Positions 41,665 to 54,000 of a stretch of DNA of 64,000 nucleotides are shown here, piece by piece. Both the position numbers and the translations under genes were made by a program. This DNA is from Paractinoplanes bogorensis (lineage in GTDB: Bacteria; Actinomycetota; Actinomycetes; Mycobacteriales; Micromonosporaceae): the NCBI RefSeq assembly GCF_018829635.1, contig NZ_JAHKKG010000008.1:186001-250000 (forward strand), written 5' to 3'. The notes under the pieces were generated by a model. The model was not told where the DNA came from. It saw only the letters and a list, made by a program, of their open reading frames with translations, and did no database searches. Position 1 is the stretch's first letter, and the number at the start of each line of letters is the position of its first letter.

Positions 41665-44600
41665 ATGGCTGCTGTGCGTTGGCGTCAGCGTGCCCGAATC
41701 GCGACGATGACTGCCGCGGCGCTCGCTGCCGGTTCGCTAGCCGCCTTGCCCGGCGGATCACCTGCCTCCGCCGCGCCGGCTCCGGCCTGCACGTTGCAGC
41801 AGCCGGACGAGCTGAGCGCGCGGCGTATGGTCGCGATCTGCCGGCGGCCGGTCGAGGTCCTTTCCGAGCGCACCGAGTACGCCCAGATGTTCCTCAACAC
41901 CGACGGTACGGCGACGCTGGAGCAGGCCGTCGAGCCGGTTCGGGTGCGCGCGGCCGGGGCCTGGGCGCCGGTGGACACCACGTTGGTCAAGACCGCCGAG
42001 GGCGTGTCGCCGCGGGCGACCGTCCTGCCGATGACCTTCTCCAAAGGCGGGGACGCACTGGTCGGGCGCTTGCGGGACGGCGACCGCGAGTTGGCGGTGA
42101 ACTGGCCGTCCAAGCTTCCGGCACCCACCTTGAAGGGATCGTCGGCCGTCTATCCTGATGTGCTACCCGGCGTTGACCTTCAGGTGACCGCGCAGGCCAC
42201 CGGTTTCTCCGAGGTGCTGGTCGTGCGGACTCGTGCGGCGGCCACCAGCGCGAAGCTGGCGACCCTCAAGTTCGGCCTTGCGGCCAAGGGTGTCCGGGTG
42301 GCCGCCGGACCGGGCGGCGGCCTGGTGGCCCGGGACGCCGCGGGAGCTCCGGTCTTCGTTGCCCCAGCCCCACTGATGTGGGACTCGTCGTCAACCCAAC
42401 AATCCCCGCCTCAGTCCGCCCCCTCGGCCAAGCGTTCGAGCGTTTCGGGTCCTCCAGCCGGTGAGAAGAAGCCGGACGGGAACTCGGCCGGTGACGAGCG
42501 CGACAGCCGCGTTGTGATGCCGTTGAAGGTGAACGACGGCGCCCTGACCATCACACCGGATCGGGCGATGCTCAACGATCCGCGGACGAAGTTCCCCGTC
42601 TTCATCGACCCCTCAGTCACCGGCGGGCTGGTCAGCAACGAGTGGACGTCGGTGTGGAGCAAACACCCCACGAGCTCCTTCTGGAAGAACGCGACGGCGC
42701 TGAGGGACGGCTCGACGTACGGGGCGGCCGGTGCCGGCCGGACCGAGGACTGTGAGGGCTGCGCCGACCACATCATCCGCTCGCTTTTCCGGATGAACAC
42801 CAGTCCGGTCAAGGGCACCAAGATCGTCGCCTCCACGTTTCGCATCGAGCAGCGGCACTCGTGGACCTGCAATCCGCGCAGTGATGCCAAGATCTGGCTG
42901 ACCGGCGGGTTCTCGGCCGCGACGACCTGGAACAACCAGCCCACGTGGAATGGCAGCTACACCAAGCAGACCCACGCCAACCGCAAGCTCGGCTCGGTGC
43001 ACGGCTGCGACGGTCCGGGGCACATCGAGTTCGACGTGCAGCGCATGGTCGCGCTTGGCGCGTCGAGGGGCTGGACCAGTGTGAGCCTGGGCCTGAGGGC
43101 CTACGACGAGACCACTCTCAAGCAGTGGAAGCGGTTCAACCCCTCCACCGCTCGTCTTTCCATCACGTTCAACCGTCCGCCCAAGGCGCTCGACGCCCGC
43201 ACGTCGGACGGCCACAAATGCGCGGTCGGCACCAGCCGGCCCTATGTGCTGTGGACGACGCCCGTGGTGCTGGCCGGCAAGCAGTCCGACCCGGACGGCG
43301 GTGAGCTGACCACGGACTTCTACTGGTGGGAGAAGACGAACGGCGCACGCAGCGAGTTGAACAAGGTCACGCAGTCGAACGGCAACAACGCGATCGTCAG
43401 CAGGCAGATCCCCGCGGGCAGGCTCGTCGACGGCGGCACCTATGTCTGGCAGGCCAAGACCAGCGACGGCAGCCTTTCGACCTGGTCCGGCACCTGCGAG
43501 TTCACAGTTGACGCGACGCCACCCCCCGCACCGGGAGTCATCACGTCAGGCGACTACTCACAGACCGAGCCGAGGGGCGGCGTGGGCCTCGCGGGCACGT
43601 TCACGGTCGCGCCGCCGTCCACCCGGCCGCACGAAGTCGTCGCGTACGCATGGACGCTGGACTCAGGCCGGCAGGCGTCCACGCCGACCGTGCCGAAGAA
43701 CGCGAACAACAGCGCGACGATCAAGGCAGTGCCGCTGCACGACGGCATCAACCGGTTGCACGTCTGGTCCAAGGATCACGCCGGCCGCTTCTCCACCAAC
43801 CCATCGACCTTCACCTTCACCGTGCGGGCGGGCACGGGGCCGGCCGCCGAGTGGACGTTCGACGAGACCGACGGCAGCGCGACCGACATCAGTGAGCACG
43901 GCAACACCGCCACCCTCGGCGGCAGCGCGAGCCGCGTCGACGGGCGCAGCAAGGCGGGTAAGGCGTTGGCGCTCAACGGGACCAGCGGGTTTGCCGCCAC
44001 CGCCGCGGCTCCGACCTATCCCCACCCGGACACCGGCGCTGCCACCGCCGTGCGCACCGACAACAGTTTCACGGTGACCGCCCGGGTACGGCTCACCTCG
44101 ACCAGCGGAGTCACCGGTCAGCGCACTGCGGTCGCGGCCTCCGGCAACCGCACGTCGGCGTACACCCTCGGCTATTCCGGTGCCGACAACCGATGGCGCT
44201 TTGCCATGGCGGGAGCGGACGCCGACAACCCGGCCGTCACCCAGGTGCTGTCGAACGCCGCGCCGGTGGCCGGCCGGTGGACACATCTGGCCGCTGTCTA
44301 CGACGGCCCCACCAGGAAGTTGACGCTCTATGTCAATGGCGTCGCCCAGTCCGCGACCGCAGCGCTGACCGGCGGCTTCAACGCCGCCGGAGCGGTGACG
44401 ATCGGCAAGCGGAAATGGAACGGCGCCGACGATGGCTTCCTCAACGGCGCGGTGGACGACGTGCGCGTCTACAGCTTCGCCGAGACCGCCGCCAAACTGG
44501 CCCCGCTGTCCCTGCCGTTGCCGCCCGTCCTCAGCTTCACCGACGGTGTCGGCTCCGTGAAGAAGGGCGGGACCATCCGGGTCACCATCAGCGCGGGCGG

Positions 44601-47600
44601 CGACACCAACGTCACCAAGTACCGATACAGCCTGGGGGGCACCGCGCTCGACTCGTCCCAGACCCCGACCGCTGTCGGCGGCGACGTCACGGTGCCCGTG
44701 CCGGTGGGCTCCATCGCCGGAGAGCGGCCGCTGCACGCCGTCGCCGTGAGCGGTGACCGCGACAGTCCGCTGGCTCAAATCGAGATCGACGTGCTGCTGG
44801 GAGCGCTGCTGTCGGGCACCGTGCTCGACCTGGCCACGTCGGAGCTGGCGGTCGGGGCGACGGTTCGGTTGCAGCCCGGCAACATCGTGGCCACGACCGA
44901 CGACGACGGGGCCTTCTCGTTCCCCGACCTCGTCCAGGGCGACTACACCGTCACCGCGTCGTTCGGCGGCCGGTGCGGGCAGGCCGGGAAACAGGCATTC
45001 GAGGTGAGCAGCGAAGGTTTGACCCTGGAGGTCTACCTCAGGCGGGCCTCGTCCAACCTCGGCCACCTCTGCACCGAGCGCACCGCGGCCTTCCCGACCG
45101 GCGTGAACGTACTGCCGCTGGTCGGTGACGATGCCGTCACCGTGGTGGCCCTGCCCTTCCTGTTCCCCCATTTCGGTGGCGCCTATCGCAGCATGTGGGT
45201 CGACACCAACGGTCTGGTGTCGTTCGAGGATCCGCTGGGCGCCCATCCGCACGTCGCGGGTGAGCCCCTGGTCTCGGCGGCCGAGCCGAACGCCGTCGTG
45301 GCTCCGTTCTGGGACGACCTCGTCATCGACTCGGCGGCGAGCATACGGACCGCGGTCACCGGCAGTGGCTCGGCTCAGCAGTTCGTCGTCGAATGGCGCA
45401 ACGCGCACCGCAAGGGAAACACCGCGCAGCGGCTCAGTTTCGCAGTGACCCTGGGCGCCGACGGCACGGTGACGACCAACTACGACGGGCTGGACAACGC
45501 GACCGAGCAGGGCAGCAACGCCCTGGTCGGCCTGGAGTCACCGGAGGGTGACGACGGCTTCGCGTACTCCTCCGACGAATCGGCGCTGGTCAACGGCAAA
45601 GCGATCGTGTTCACCCCGCCGAACGTCGACGGTGGCTTCGAGACGCACAACCTGACCGGCAAGCTGACCAACGCCGCCGGGCAGTCCGTGGCCGGAGCCA
45701 TGGTGCAACTGGACCCCAGCGGGCTGACCACGACCACGGCGGCCGACGGAGCGTACTCGTTCTTCGGACTGGTCGAGGACAGCTACACCGTGACGACCCG
45801 CAAGCCCGGGCGCTGCGACGAGCAGGCGCAGACGCAGGTCGACCTGACCGCCGACACGGTGACCAACTTGCGGCTGGCCCCGGACCACGGAGTCATGGGC
45901 TATGCCTGTGCCGTCGGGGCCGGCGGCTTCGTGGCGGCCGGCACCGTGTTGCCGCTGACCGGTGACGACGTGGAAACCGACGTGACCCTGCCGTTCCCGG
46001 TGCAGTTCTACGGGCGTACGGCGACCACCGCGACCGTCTCGACGAACGGCTGGGCCGCCGTCGGCGGCGGTTACCTCGAGGCGCTCTGGGGCGACCTGGT
46101 CGTCGACGGCTCGGCCACCGTTCGTACGCAGACGACCGGCTCCGCGCCCAACCGCGCGTTCGTCATCGAGTGGCGCGACGTGCTGTTCATCGGCACCAGC
46201 GAGCGCACCACGTTCGAGCTGGTGCTGCACGAGAACGGCCGGATCGCCTACCACTACGCGGTTGCCGGGACCGACCTGCAGAAGGGCGGCAATGCCACAG
46301 TCGGCCTGGAGGCGATGTCCAGCCGGGTGCACGATTACTACTCGAACTGGGAGCCGCTCCTGACCGCGAACAGCTCGATCACCTGGACGCCGACCGGTAC
46401 CGGTGCCGTCAGTGGTGTGCTGACCGAAGCGGTGACGACCGATCCGATCGCCAACGTCACAGTGACCCTGAACCCCGGCAACCGCACGGTGCGGACCTCG
46501 GCCGACGGCAGCTACCAATTCGCCGACCTGCCACCTGGCGCCTACCAGCTCATCGCCTCGCGGGGTGACGACAAGTGCCTCGGGCAGTACGCCACGGCGA
46601 CGGTCTACAAAACCCAGGGGGACGTCTCGACGGACCTGTCGCTCAACGACGACGCCGACACGTACTACCACTGCACCACCGCAGCCCAGCCGTTCATCAC
46701 TGCCGACACTGTGCAACCGTTCACGGGCGACGACGAGATGTGGAAGGTGACTGCGCCTTTCCCGGTCAGCCTCTACGGCGAGACGACCACCTCGCCGTGG
46801 ATCAGCACCAATGGCTTCGTGTCGCTGGCGCCCGAGGGCAGCACCGACTCGGCCGCCACCCCGGTTCCGTCGGGAGCGGTTGACGGCACGCCGAACAGCG
46901 CCGTCTACCCGTTCTGGGGTGACTGGGTCATCGACGACCAGGCTGCCATCGCCACGAAGGTCACCGGCACCGCGCCGAACCGGCAGTGGATCGTCGAGTG
47001 GCGCGACGCCGCCTGGTACGGCAACGACACCGTCCGGGTGTCCTTCGAGGCCATCTTCGCCGAGAACGGCGGCATCACCTTCGCCTACGACGGCATCGAT
47101 CCGCAGAACCCGATCGAGCGAGGCGCGAACGCCACCGTCGGCATCGAGAACACAGACGGCACGGTCGCCTTCCAGTACCTCTACGGCGCCGATCTGCTGG
47201 ACTCGGGCCTCGGGATCCGGTTCACGCCCGACGTGCCGTCCGAGAACTCGATCACCGGTACGGTCACCTGCGGCGACAACCCGGTCGAGAACGCCACGGT
47301 CACCGCGGGCGGCGTCACCGCGACCACCTACGGCGACGGCTACTACAGCCTCGACGGCGTGCCGGCCAAGACCTGGACGGTGGTGGCGACCGTCCCCGGT
47401 GGCGACTGCACGGGCTCGACGGTCCGCTCCGTGCTGGTCGGTCGCAATCCCGTCGTCGCCGACTTCACCCTGCAGACCACGCCGATCGACACCGGCTACA
47501 CCGTTGGCGAGGCCGAGATCCCGTACGCGGCGTTGAGCGGGACGAGCCTCCTCAACGGGCATGGCGCCTGGACCACCGTCGACCTGCCGTTCCCGATCTC

Positions 47601-48009
47601 GGCGTACGGCGCGTCGGCGACCACGCTGCGGATCGGCACCGAGGGCAGCCTCGAACTGGCCGGTGCCGCCTACCTCTACCCGTTCCGCGGTGACTGGGTG
47701 GCCGACGACCAGTCCGCCGTTCTGACCGCCGTGCGCGGCGCCGCTCCCGACCGGCAGTTCGTCGTCGAGTGGCGCAACGTCCGACACCAAGGCGATCAGT
47801 CCACCCGCTTCACCTTCCAAGCGATCCTCGACGAGTCCGGCGGCCTCAGCTTCGTCCACCCCACCAATGACGGCAGCTATCTGAAGAGCGGCGGAATGTC
47901 CTTGATCGGCATCCAGTCCGCCGATGGCGCTTCCGCACTGCTGTACGCCGACCGCAGAGCCGTTCTGCGTCCCGGTCACGGCATTCGCTTCGTCCCCTCC
48001 GTCCCCTGA
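41665..48009 (+). CDS. Giant secreted multi-domain repeat protein (DNRLRE, LamG, four carboxypeptidase-regulatory/NIDO-like units)
   Basis: GGGGAG precedes the ATG at 41665, so I drop the earlier ATG at 41641. The ~2,114-residue protein has a signal peptide (MTAAALAAGSLAALPG, cleavage near ASAAPAP). A DNRLRE-like domain lies near 320-510, an Ig-like region to ~720 and a LamG domain near 740-950. Four tandem units follow, each a carboxypeptidase-regulatory beta-sandwich (DGAFSFPDLVQGDYTV) plus a NIDO-like domain (PFWDDLVID, FVVEWRN, GLE). It lies 28 bases before the Rhs gene and is probably exported and co-produced with it, perhaps as an adhesin or display partner. Confidence 0.78.
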   Translation: MAAVRWRQRARIATMTAAALAAGSLAALPGGSPASAAPAPACTLQQPDELSARRMVAICRRPVEVLSERTEYAQMFLNTDGTATLEQAVEPVRVRAAGAWAPVDTTLVKTAEGVSPRATVLPMTFSKGGDALVGRLRDGDRELAVNWPSKLPAPTLKGSSAVYPDVLPGVDLQVTAQATGFSEVLVVRTRAAATSAKLATLKFGLAAKGVRVAAGPGGGLVARDAAGAPVFVAPAPLMWDSSSTQQSPPQSAPSAKRSSVSGPPAGEKKPDGNSAGDERDSRVVMPLKVNDGALTITPDRAMLNDPRTKFPVFIDPSVTGGLVSNEWTSVWSKHPTSSFWKNATALRDGSTYGAAGAGRTEDCEGCADHIIRSLFRMNTSPVKGTKIVASTFRIEQRHSWTCNPRSDAKIWLTGGFSAATTWNNQPTWNGSYTKQTHANRKLGSVHGCDGPGHIEFDVQRMVALGASRGWTSVSLGLRAYDETTLKQWKRFNPSTARLSITFNRPPKALDARTSDGHKCAVGTSRPYVLWTTPVVLAGKQSDPDGGELTTDFYWWEKTNGARSELNKVTQSNGNNAIVSRQIPAGRLVDGGTYVWQAKTSDGSLSTWSGTCEFTVDATPPPAPGVITSGDYSQTEPRGGVGLAGTFTVAPPSTRPHEVVAYAWTLDSGRQASTPTVPKNANNSATIKAVPLHDGINRLHVWSKDHAGRFSTNPSTFTFTVRAGTGPAAEWTFDETDGSATDISEHGNTATLGGSASRVDGRSKAGKALALNGTSGFAATAAAPTYPHPDTGAATAVRTDNSFTVTARVRLTSTSGVTGQRTAVAASGNRTSAYTLGYSGADNRWRFAMAGADADNPAVTQVLSNAAPVAGRWTHLAAVYDGPTRKLTLYVNGVAQSATAALTGGFNAAGAVTIGKRKWNGADDGFLNGAVDDVRVYSFAETAAKLAPLSLPLPPVLSFTDGVGSVKKGGTIRVTISAGGDTNVTKYRYSLGGTALDSSQTPTAVGGDVTVPVPVGSIAGERPLHAVAVSGDRDSPLAQIEIDVLLGALLSGTVLDLATSELAVGATVRLQPGNIVATTDDDGAFSFPDLVQGDYTVTASFGGRCGQAGKQAFEVSSEGLTLEVYLRRASSNLGHLCTERTAAFPTGVNVLPLVGDDAVTVVALPFLFPHFGGAYRSMWVDTNGLVSFEDPLGAHPHVAGEPLVSAAEPNAVVAPFWDDLVIDSAASIRTAVTGSGSAQQFVVEWRNAHRKGNTAQRLSFAVTLGADGTVTTNYDGLDNATEQGSNALVGLESPEGDDGFAYSSDESALVNGKAIVFTPPNVDGGFETHNLTGKLTNAAGQSVAGAMVQLDPSGLTTTTAADGAYSFFGLVEDSYTVTTRKPGRCDEQAQTQVDLTADTVTNLRLAPDHGVMGYACAVGAGGFVAAGTVLPLTGDDVETDVTLPFPVQFYGRTATTATVSTNGWAAVGGGYLEALWGDLVVDGSATVRTQTTGSAPNRAFVIEWRDVLFIGTSERTTFELVLHENGRIAYHYAVAGTDLQKGGNATVGLEAMSSRVHDYYSNWEPLLTANSSITWTPTGTGAVSGVLTEAVTTDPIANVTVTLNPGNRTVRTSADGSYQFADLPPGAYQLIASRGDDKCLGQYATATVYKTQGDVSTDLSLNDDADTYYHCTTAAQPFITADTVQPFTGDDEMWKVTAPFPVSLYGETTTSPWISTNGFVSLAPEGSTDSAATPVPSGAVDGTPNSAVYPFWGDWVIDDQAAIATKVTGTAPNRQWIVEWRDAAWYGNDTVRVSFEAIFAENGGITFAYDGIDPQNPIERGANATVGIENTDGTVAFQYLYGADLLDSGLGIRFTPDVPSENSITGTVTCGDNPVENATVTAGGVTATTYGDGYYSLDGVPAKTWTVVATVPGGDCTGSTVRSVLVGRNPVVADFTLQTTPIDTGYTVGEAEIPYAALSGTSLLNGHGAWTTVDLPFPISAYGASATTLRIGTEGSLELAGAAYLYPFRGDWVADDQSAVLTAVRGAAPDRQFVVEWRNVRHQGDQSTRFTFQAILDESGGLSFVHPTNDGSYLKSGGMSLIGIQSADGASALLYADRRAVLRPGHGIRFVPSVP

Positions 48010-48037
48010 CCTTTCCTCACCCCCACGGGAGCGTCCG

Positions 48038-51000
48038 GTGAAGTCACCCCTGCCTGCCCAACTGCGGCGAAGAACAGCCGTCGTCGCGGTCGGAGCTCTG
48101 CTCGCGAGCCTGTTGCACGGTCCGGCGGCGAGCGCCGCGAAGCCTGAGCCGTACAAGCCGTCGGCGGCCAAACCGGTACCGGTAGTCCCGGTCGAGGCGG
48201 TCAAGCCGCAGCCGATCCCGGCGCTCAAGCAGCCCGCGCCGGCCTCGGCCCGACCCGCGCCGGTGTGGCCGGCCGCCGGGCTCCGGGCCGGCGCGTCCGG
48301 AACGCGCGTCGAGGTGCTCGACCGGGCGGCCACGGCCAAGGCCGGGGTACGCGGCGTTCTGATGCGCGTGGGCCGCACTGAAGCGAGGACGACGGCCGGT
48401 CCGGCCACGGTCACGGTCGACTACGGCCCCTTCGCCAATGCCTACGGCGCCGACTGGTCGAGTCGCCTGCGGCTGGTCACCCTGCCGAACTGTGCGCTGA
48501 CCACACCGGCCAAGCCCGAGTGCGCACCGGAACCGATTCCGTCGAAGAACGACACGCAGGCCCGGACCGTCTCGGGCGCGGTGACCGTCGGCAGCGCTCA
48601 AACCCTCGTCGCTCTGACCGCGGGTCCGTCCGGTCCGGCGGGCGACTATTCGGCCACCTCATTGAGCCCGTCGTCGACCTGGGCCGCCGGGGGTAACACA
48701 GGCGCGTTCACCTGGTCGTACCCGATGCGGACCCCGCCCCCACTCGGTGGCAAGGGGCCGGACGTCGGGCTGTCCTACTCGTCGCAGTCGGTCGACGGGG
48801 CGCACGCCGCGTCGAACAACCAGCCGTCCTGGGCCGGTCAAGGCTTCGAGACAACGGCCGGCGGCTTCATCGAACGCCGCTACCGCTCCTGCCACGACGA
48901 CATGGGCGACAACGCCAACAACAAGGAGAAGACCGGCGACCTGTGCTGGGAGACCGACAACGCGACCCTGTCGCTGAACGGCCACTCCGGCGAGCTGCTC
49001 TACCACCCGACCGAGAAGCGCTGGCACCTGCGAGGCGACGACGGGTCGCGGATCAGGCGCGAGGTCGGCGCGGTCAACGGCGACAACAACGGTGAGTACT
49101 GGGTCGTCACGACCAGCGACGGTGTCCAGTACTGGTTCGGCAGCCACCGCCTGCCCGGCTGGACCGCCGACGACCCAGTCACCAACTCGACGCTGACCGT
49201 TCCGGTGTTCGGCAACGACCCGACCGACGAGTGCCACGCCGACAAGTTCGACGACTCGGACTGCATGCAGGCGTGGCGGTGGAACCTCGACTACGTCGTG
49301 GACCCGGTCGGCAACTCGATGTCGTTCTGGTACGTCAAGGAGACCAACAAGTACGCCCGCAACAACAAGCCCGACGCGCCGGCGAGCTACGACCGGGCGG
49401 CCTACCTGAACCGCATCGACTACGGCACCCGGCGGATCGCCGGCGTCGACTCGGCGCTGAAGACGCTCGCGCCGCTGCGGGTCGACTTCACCCCCGGCGA
49501 CCGGTGCCTCGCGGACTGCGGCACCCACGACGCCGGGCACTGGCCCGACGTGCCGTGGGACTCGTCGTGCACTGGTGACAAGTGCGAGGACGTGTACTCG
49601 CCGACGTTCTGGAGCACGAAGCGGCTGGCCTCGGTGACCACGCAGGTGCGCAGCGCCGACTCGTACCGCAACGTCGAGCGATGGACGCTGAAGCACACCT
49701 TCCCCGACCCGGGTGACACCACTCGCGCTGGTCTGTGGTTGTCCAAGCTGTCGCACACGGGCCTGGTCGGCGGCACCGCGACCGTGCCGGACATCGAGTT
49801 CGAGTCGGTGCAGATGCCCAACCGGGTGGACACGATCGACCACTCGCCGGCGATGAACTGGATGCGCATCGCGCGGATCCGCAACGAGACCGGCGGATCG
49901 ATCAGCGTCGTCTACTCGAAGGAGGACTGCAAGGCGGACGAGCCTCGGCCGGCCGAGGCGACCAACACCCGCCGGTGCTACCCGGTGCGGTGGATCCCGG
50001 AGGGCTTGTCCGTACCGGTCACCGACTGGTTCCACAAGTACGTGGTGACCACCATCTACGAGAACGACAACACCGGCGGCGCCCCGCCGAAGGGCAGCCC
50101 CCGGGTCGTCTACTCGTACGACTACCTCGACGGCGCCGCGTGGCACTGGACGGACGACGACGGTCTGGTACGCAAGGGCTACAAGACCTGGTCGGATTAT
50201 CGCGGGTACGGCCGGGTCGGCGTGACGGTCGGCGACGCGGGCGACCAGACCTACACCGAGGCCCGCTACTTCCGCGGCATGAACAACGACCGGTTGTCGA
50301 GCACGGACCCCACCCAACGGCGCTCCGTAGCCACGGACGGGATCGCGGACGAGAACTGGCTCGCCGGGATGGTGCGCGAGGAGAAGATCCTCAACGGGCC
50401 CGAGGGCGCCGTCGTCTCCCGGCAGCTGAATACTCCGTATGCCTCGGCGGCGACCGCGACTCGTACGGTCAACGGGGACACTGTTACCGCGCGGTTCACC
50501 GGAATCGGTACGGTTGCCTCGCACACCGCCCTCGACGGCGGGCGCGGCGAACGCGTCGCCAAGACCGTCACCTCCTTCGACGCGTTCGGCATGCCGATCT
50601 CCGTCGACGATACGGGTCTGGACGGCGTCGACGGCGACGAGCAGTGCACCCGAACGGAGTACATCCGCAACAACACCCTGTGGATCAACACGGCCATCAA
50701 GCGGATGCGGACGTTCGCGGTGAAGTGCGCGAGCACCAGCGGAACCCTCACCGAGAGCGACGTCATCTCCGAGAGTCGCACGATCTACGACAACTCGGAG
50801 TACGGGACGGCGCCGGCGAAGGGGCTGCCGACCCAGACGCTGCAGATGTCGGCCTGGAACAACGGCACGCCCGCCTTCATCGTGGCGAACAAGACGGCCT
50901 ACGACGTCCACGGCCGAGTGAAGTCGACCACCGATGCCAACAAGTACGAGAGCACCACCACCTTCACGCCTGCTCAGGACGGCCCGGTCACCTCGATCGT

Positions 51001-54000
51001 GGCCAAGAACGCGCTCGAGCACGAGAAGACCACCACCCTCGAGCCGGCGTGGGGTCAACCGACTGAGATCGAGGACGCGAACGACAAGCGTACTGATCTC
51101 GCCTATGACGCGCTCGGCCGGATGACCGCCGTCTGGACGCCGGATCGAGTCAAGGGAACCGACGGCCCGACCGAGAAGTACACCTACGACATCAACAACG
51201 ACTCGGCGACGTCGGTCTCGTCATCGGTGCTCAACCCGCAAGGGTCCTACGTCACCAACTACACCCTCTACGACGGCTTGCTACGCGCCCGGCAGACGCA
51301 GGCCAAGTCGCCGACGGGTGGACGAATCATCACCGAGGATTTCTACGACACGGCCGGCCGGAAGGTGCTGACCTTCGGCGGCTACCACAACTCCGCTGAC
51401 CCGAGCGGAACGCTTGTCGCCTCGCTGGACCGGGCTTTCGTTCCGCGCCAGAACCGCACCCAGTACGACGGCGCGGGACGGGTCACGGCCGAGATCTTCC
51501 AGCCCAACGGCGTCGAGCGCTGGCGGACGTCCACCGTTCACGCCGGCGACCGCTCGGACGTCACCCCGCCGGAGGGGGGAACGGCGACCTCGACGGTCAC
51601 CGACGTGCGGGGCCGGACCGTCGAACTGCGGCAGTACAAAGGTGCGGTTCCCACACCTCGGACCGCCGGCAGCTGGACATCGACCGCGTACAAATTCGAC
51701 CGGCGTGGATATCTGGCCAGCGTCGCCGACACTCTGGGCAACGACTGGACCTACACGTACGACGTGCGTGGCCGTAGGACGGAGGTGGACGATCCCGACA
51801 AGGGCAAGTCCTCCTACACGTACGACGACGCGGGCAACGTGCTGACAGCCACGGACGCCCGCAAGAAGAAGATCGCTTACACCTACGACGGGCTCAATCG
51901 GAAACGGGCGGCTCACGACAACTCGATCAACGGTGATCTGCGCGCTCAATGGATCTACGACACGGTAGCCAAGGGCCAGCTCTCGCAGTCGACCCGGTTC
52001 GTCGGCTCGGCGCCGTACCAGTCGAGAATCCTGAGTTACAACGACCGCTACCAGCCGGTCGACACCCAGATCGTCATCCCGGAGAGCGAAACCGGCCTGA
52101 CCGGGACGTACAACTACTCCACCACCTACAACGTCGACGGCTCGATCGAGTCGACGACCATCCCGGGCACGAACACCGATCTCGAGTCCGAGACGGTCAG
52201 CCTCGGGTACACCGCGCTCGGACAGCCCGCCACGATGGGAACCCTGTACGGCGCCACAAATTCGACGTACATCGAAAGCACCGACTACAACGCACTCGGC
52301 GAGCTCGATCAGTTGGACCGGTACACCGGCACGGGCGGTCACGTATTCACCAAATACGCCCGCGACCCGGCAACCGGGCGGCTCTCCGGCATCCGCACCG
52401 ACCGGGACTCGGTGGCTCCCTACATTCTCTCCGACACCAGCTACGAGTATTACGCCGCCGGCACTCTCCGGAAGGCGGTCGACGCGGCCCCGGACCCGGT
52501 CGACGACACTCAGTGCTTCACGTACGACAGCCTGGCCCGGCTCACCGAGGCCTGGACTCCGGCCGGCGGTGACTGCGACGCCACCCGCTCGGTCGGCATG
52601 CTCGGCGGCCCGGCCGCCTATTGGAACTCCTGGCAGTACGACGACATCGGCAACCGTAAGAAGCAGACCACACACTCCGCAGCCGGCGACGCTGTCACCG
52701 ACTACGCCTACACCCCGTCGGGCAGCACCGCGGTGCGGCCGCACGCGGTCAACAACGTCTCCGGTGCGACCACAGGCAGCTACACGTACGACGAGACGGG
52801 CAACACGCTCACGCGCCCAGCTCCGTCGTCCGGCACTCAGACGATGACCTGGGACGCCGAGGGGCACCTGGAGACGTCGACGGACGCCGGTGGCCGGAAC
52901 AGCTACGTCTACGACGCCGACGGTAACCGGCTGATCCGCCGCGATCCCACCGGCAAGACGCTCTACCTGGCGGGCCAGGAGATCCGTTACACCGCGGCGA
53001 CGACCCAGACGACCGGTACGCGCTACTACAGCTTCGCGGGTCAAACGATCGCCTCGCGGACCAAGGCCAAGCTGACCTGGACGGCATCCGACCATCAGGG
53101 AACGGCACAAATCGCGGTCGACGCCGCTACGCAACAGGCCAGCATGCGCCGGCAGACACCGTTCGGCGGTCCACGCGGCGTTGCGCCTTCCACCTGGCCC
53201 GACGACAAGGGCTTCGTCGGGGGGACGACCGACAACACGGGGCTGACTCATCTCGGCGCCCGCGAATACGACGCTTTGCTGGGTCGATTCATCTCCGTCG
53301 ACCCCATTCAGGATCTGAACGATCCGCAGCAGTGGAACGGCTACGCCTATTCCAACAACAACCCGGCGACGCTCAGCGATCCCACCGGCACCATTCCCAT
53401 TCCGACCGAGAACGACGATCGCTTCGGCCGGGAGCAGAAAGATCCCTACGGCGAGCCCGAGGGTAAGGACAAGAACAACGAGGACCTGTCGGAGTACAGC
53501 GTCCGGCACCGCAAGTCTCAGGAGCAATTCCGTGACTATATGAAGGTGATGCACCCGGACTGGAAGATCTGGATCGAGTTCCTGATCCCGCACGCCTCCA
53601 AGAAGAAAGGAAGTAACGGGCCCGGCTTCGCCGACATCATGGCCTACGACCCACTGATGCAGAAGTGGTACATCTGGGAGGTCAAGACCATCGGCGGGTC
53701 AGGCACCAACATCACCGGCGCCGAGGCGAATGCCCCCGGTGAACTCGATGACTACATCGCGCATTTCAAGGCGGCCTACCCAGGCGAAAGGATCGAACGC
53801 GGTGAGCGTCTGCCGGCCCGGATCGCTCAGGTTGACCCGATCGATCCCTCCCGGACCCTCTGGACGAATTCATCGGTCAACGAGGGACGCGATCAGGAGG
53901 AGTACGCCGGTGTCGTGATCTACTACAACACCAAGCGAAAGGAGGAGGACGAAAAGTCCTACCAGCCTTACCGCACTTTGGCCGGGATCGACGATACCGG

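Noticed and set aside
45538..48414. A 958-codon minus-strand open frame
   Set aside because: It lies antisense to the giant repeat protein and shows only shadow composition.
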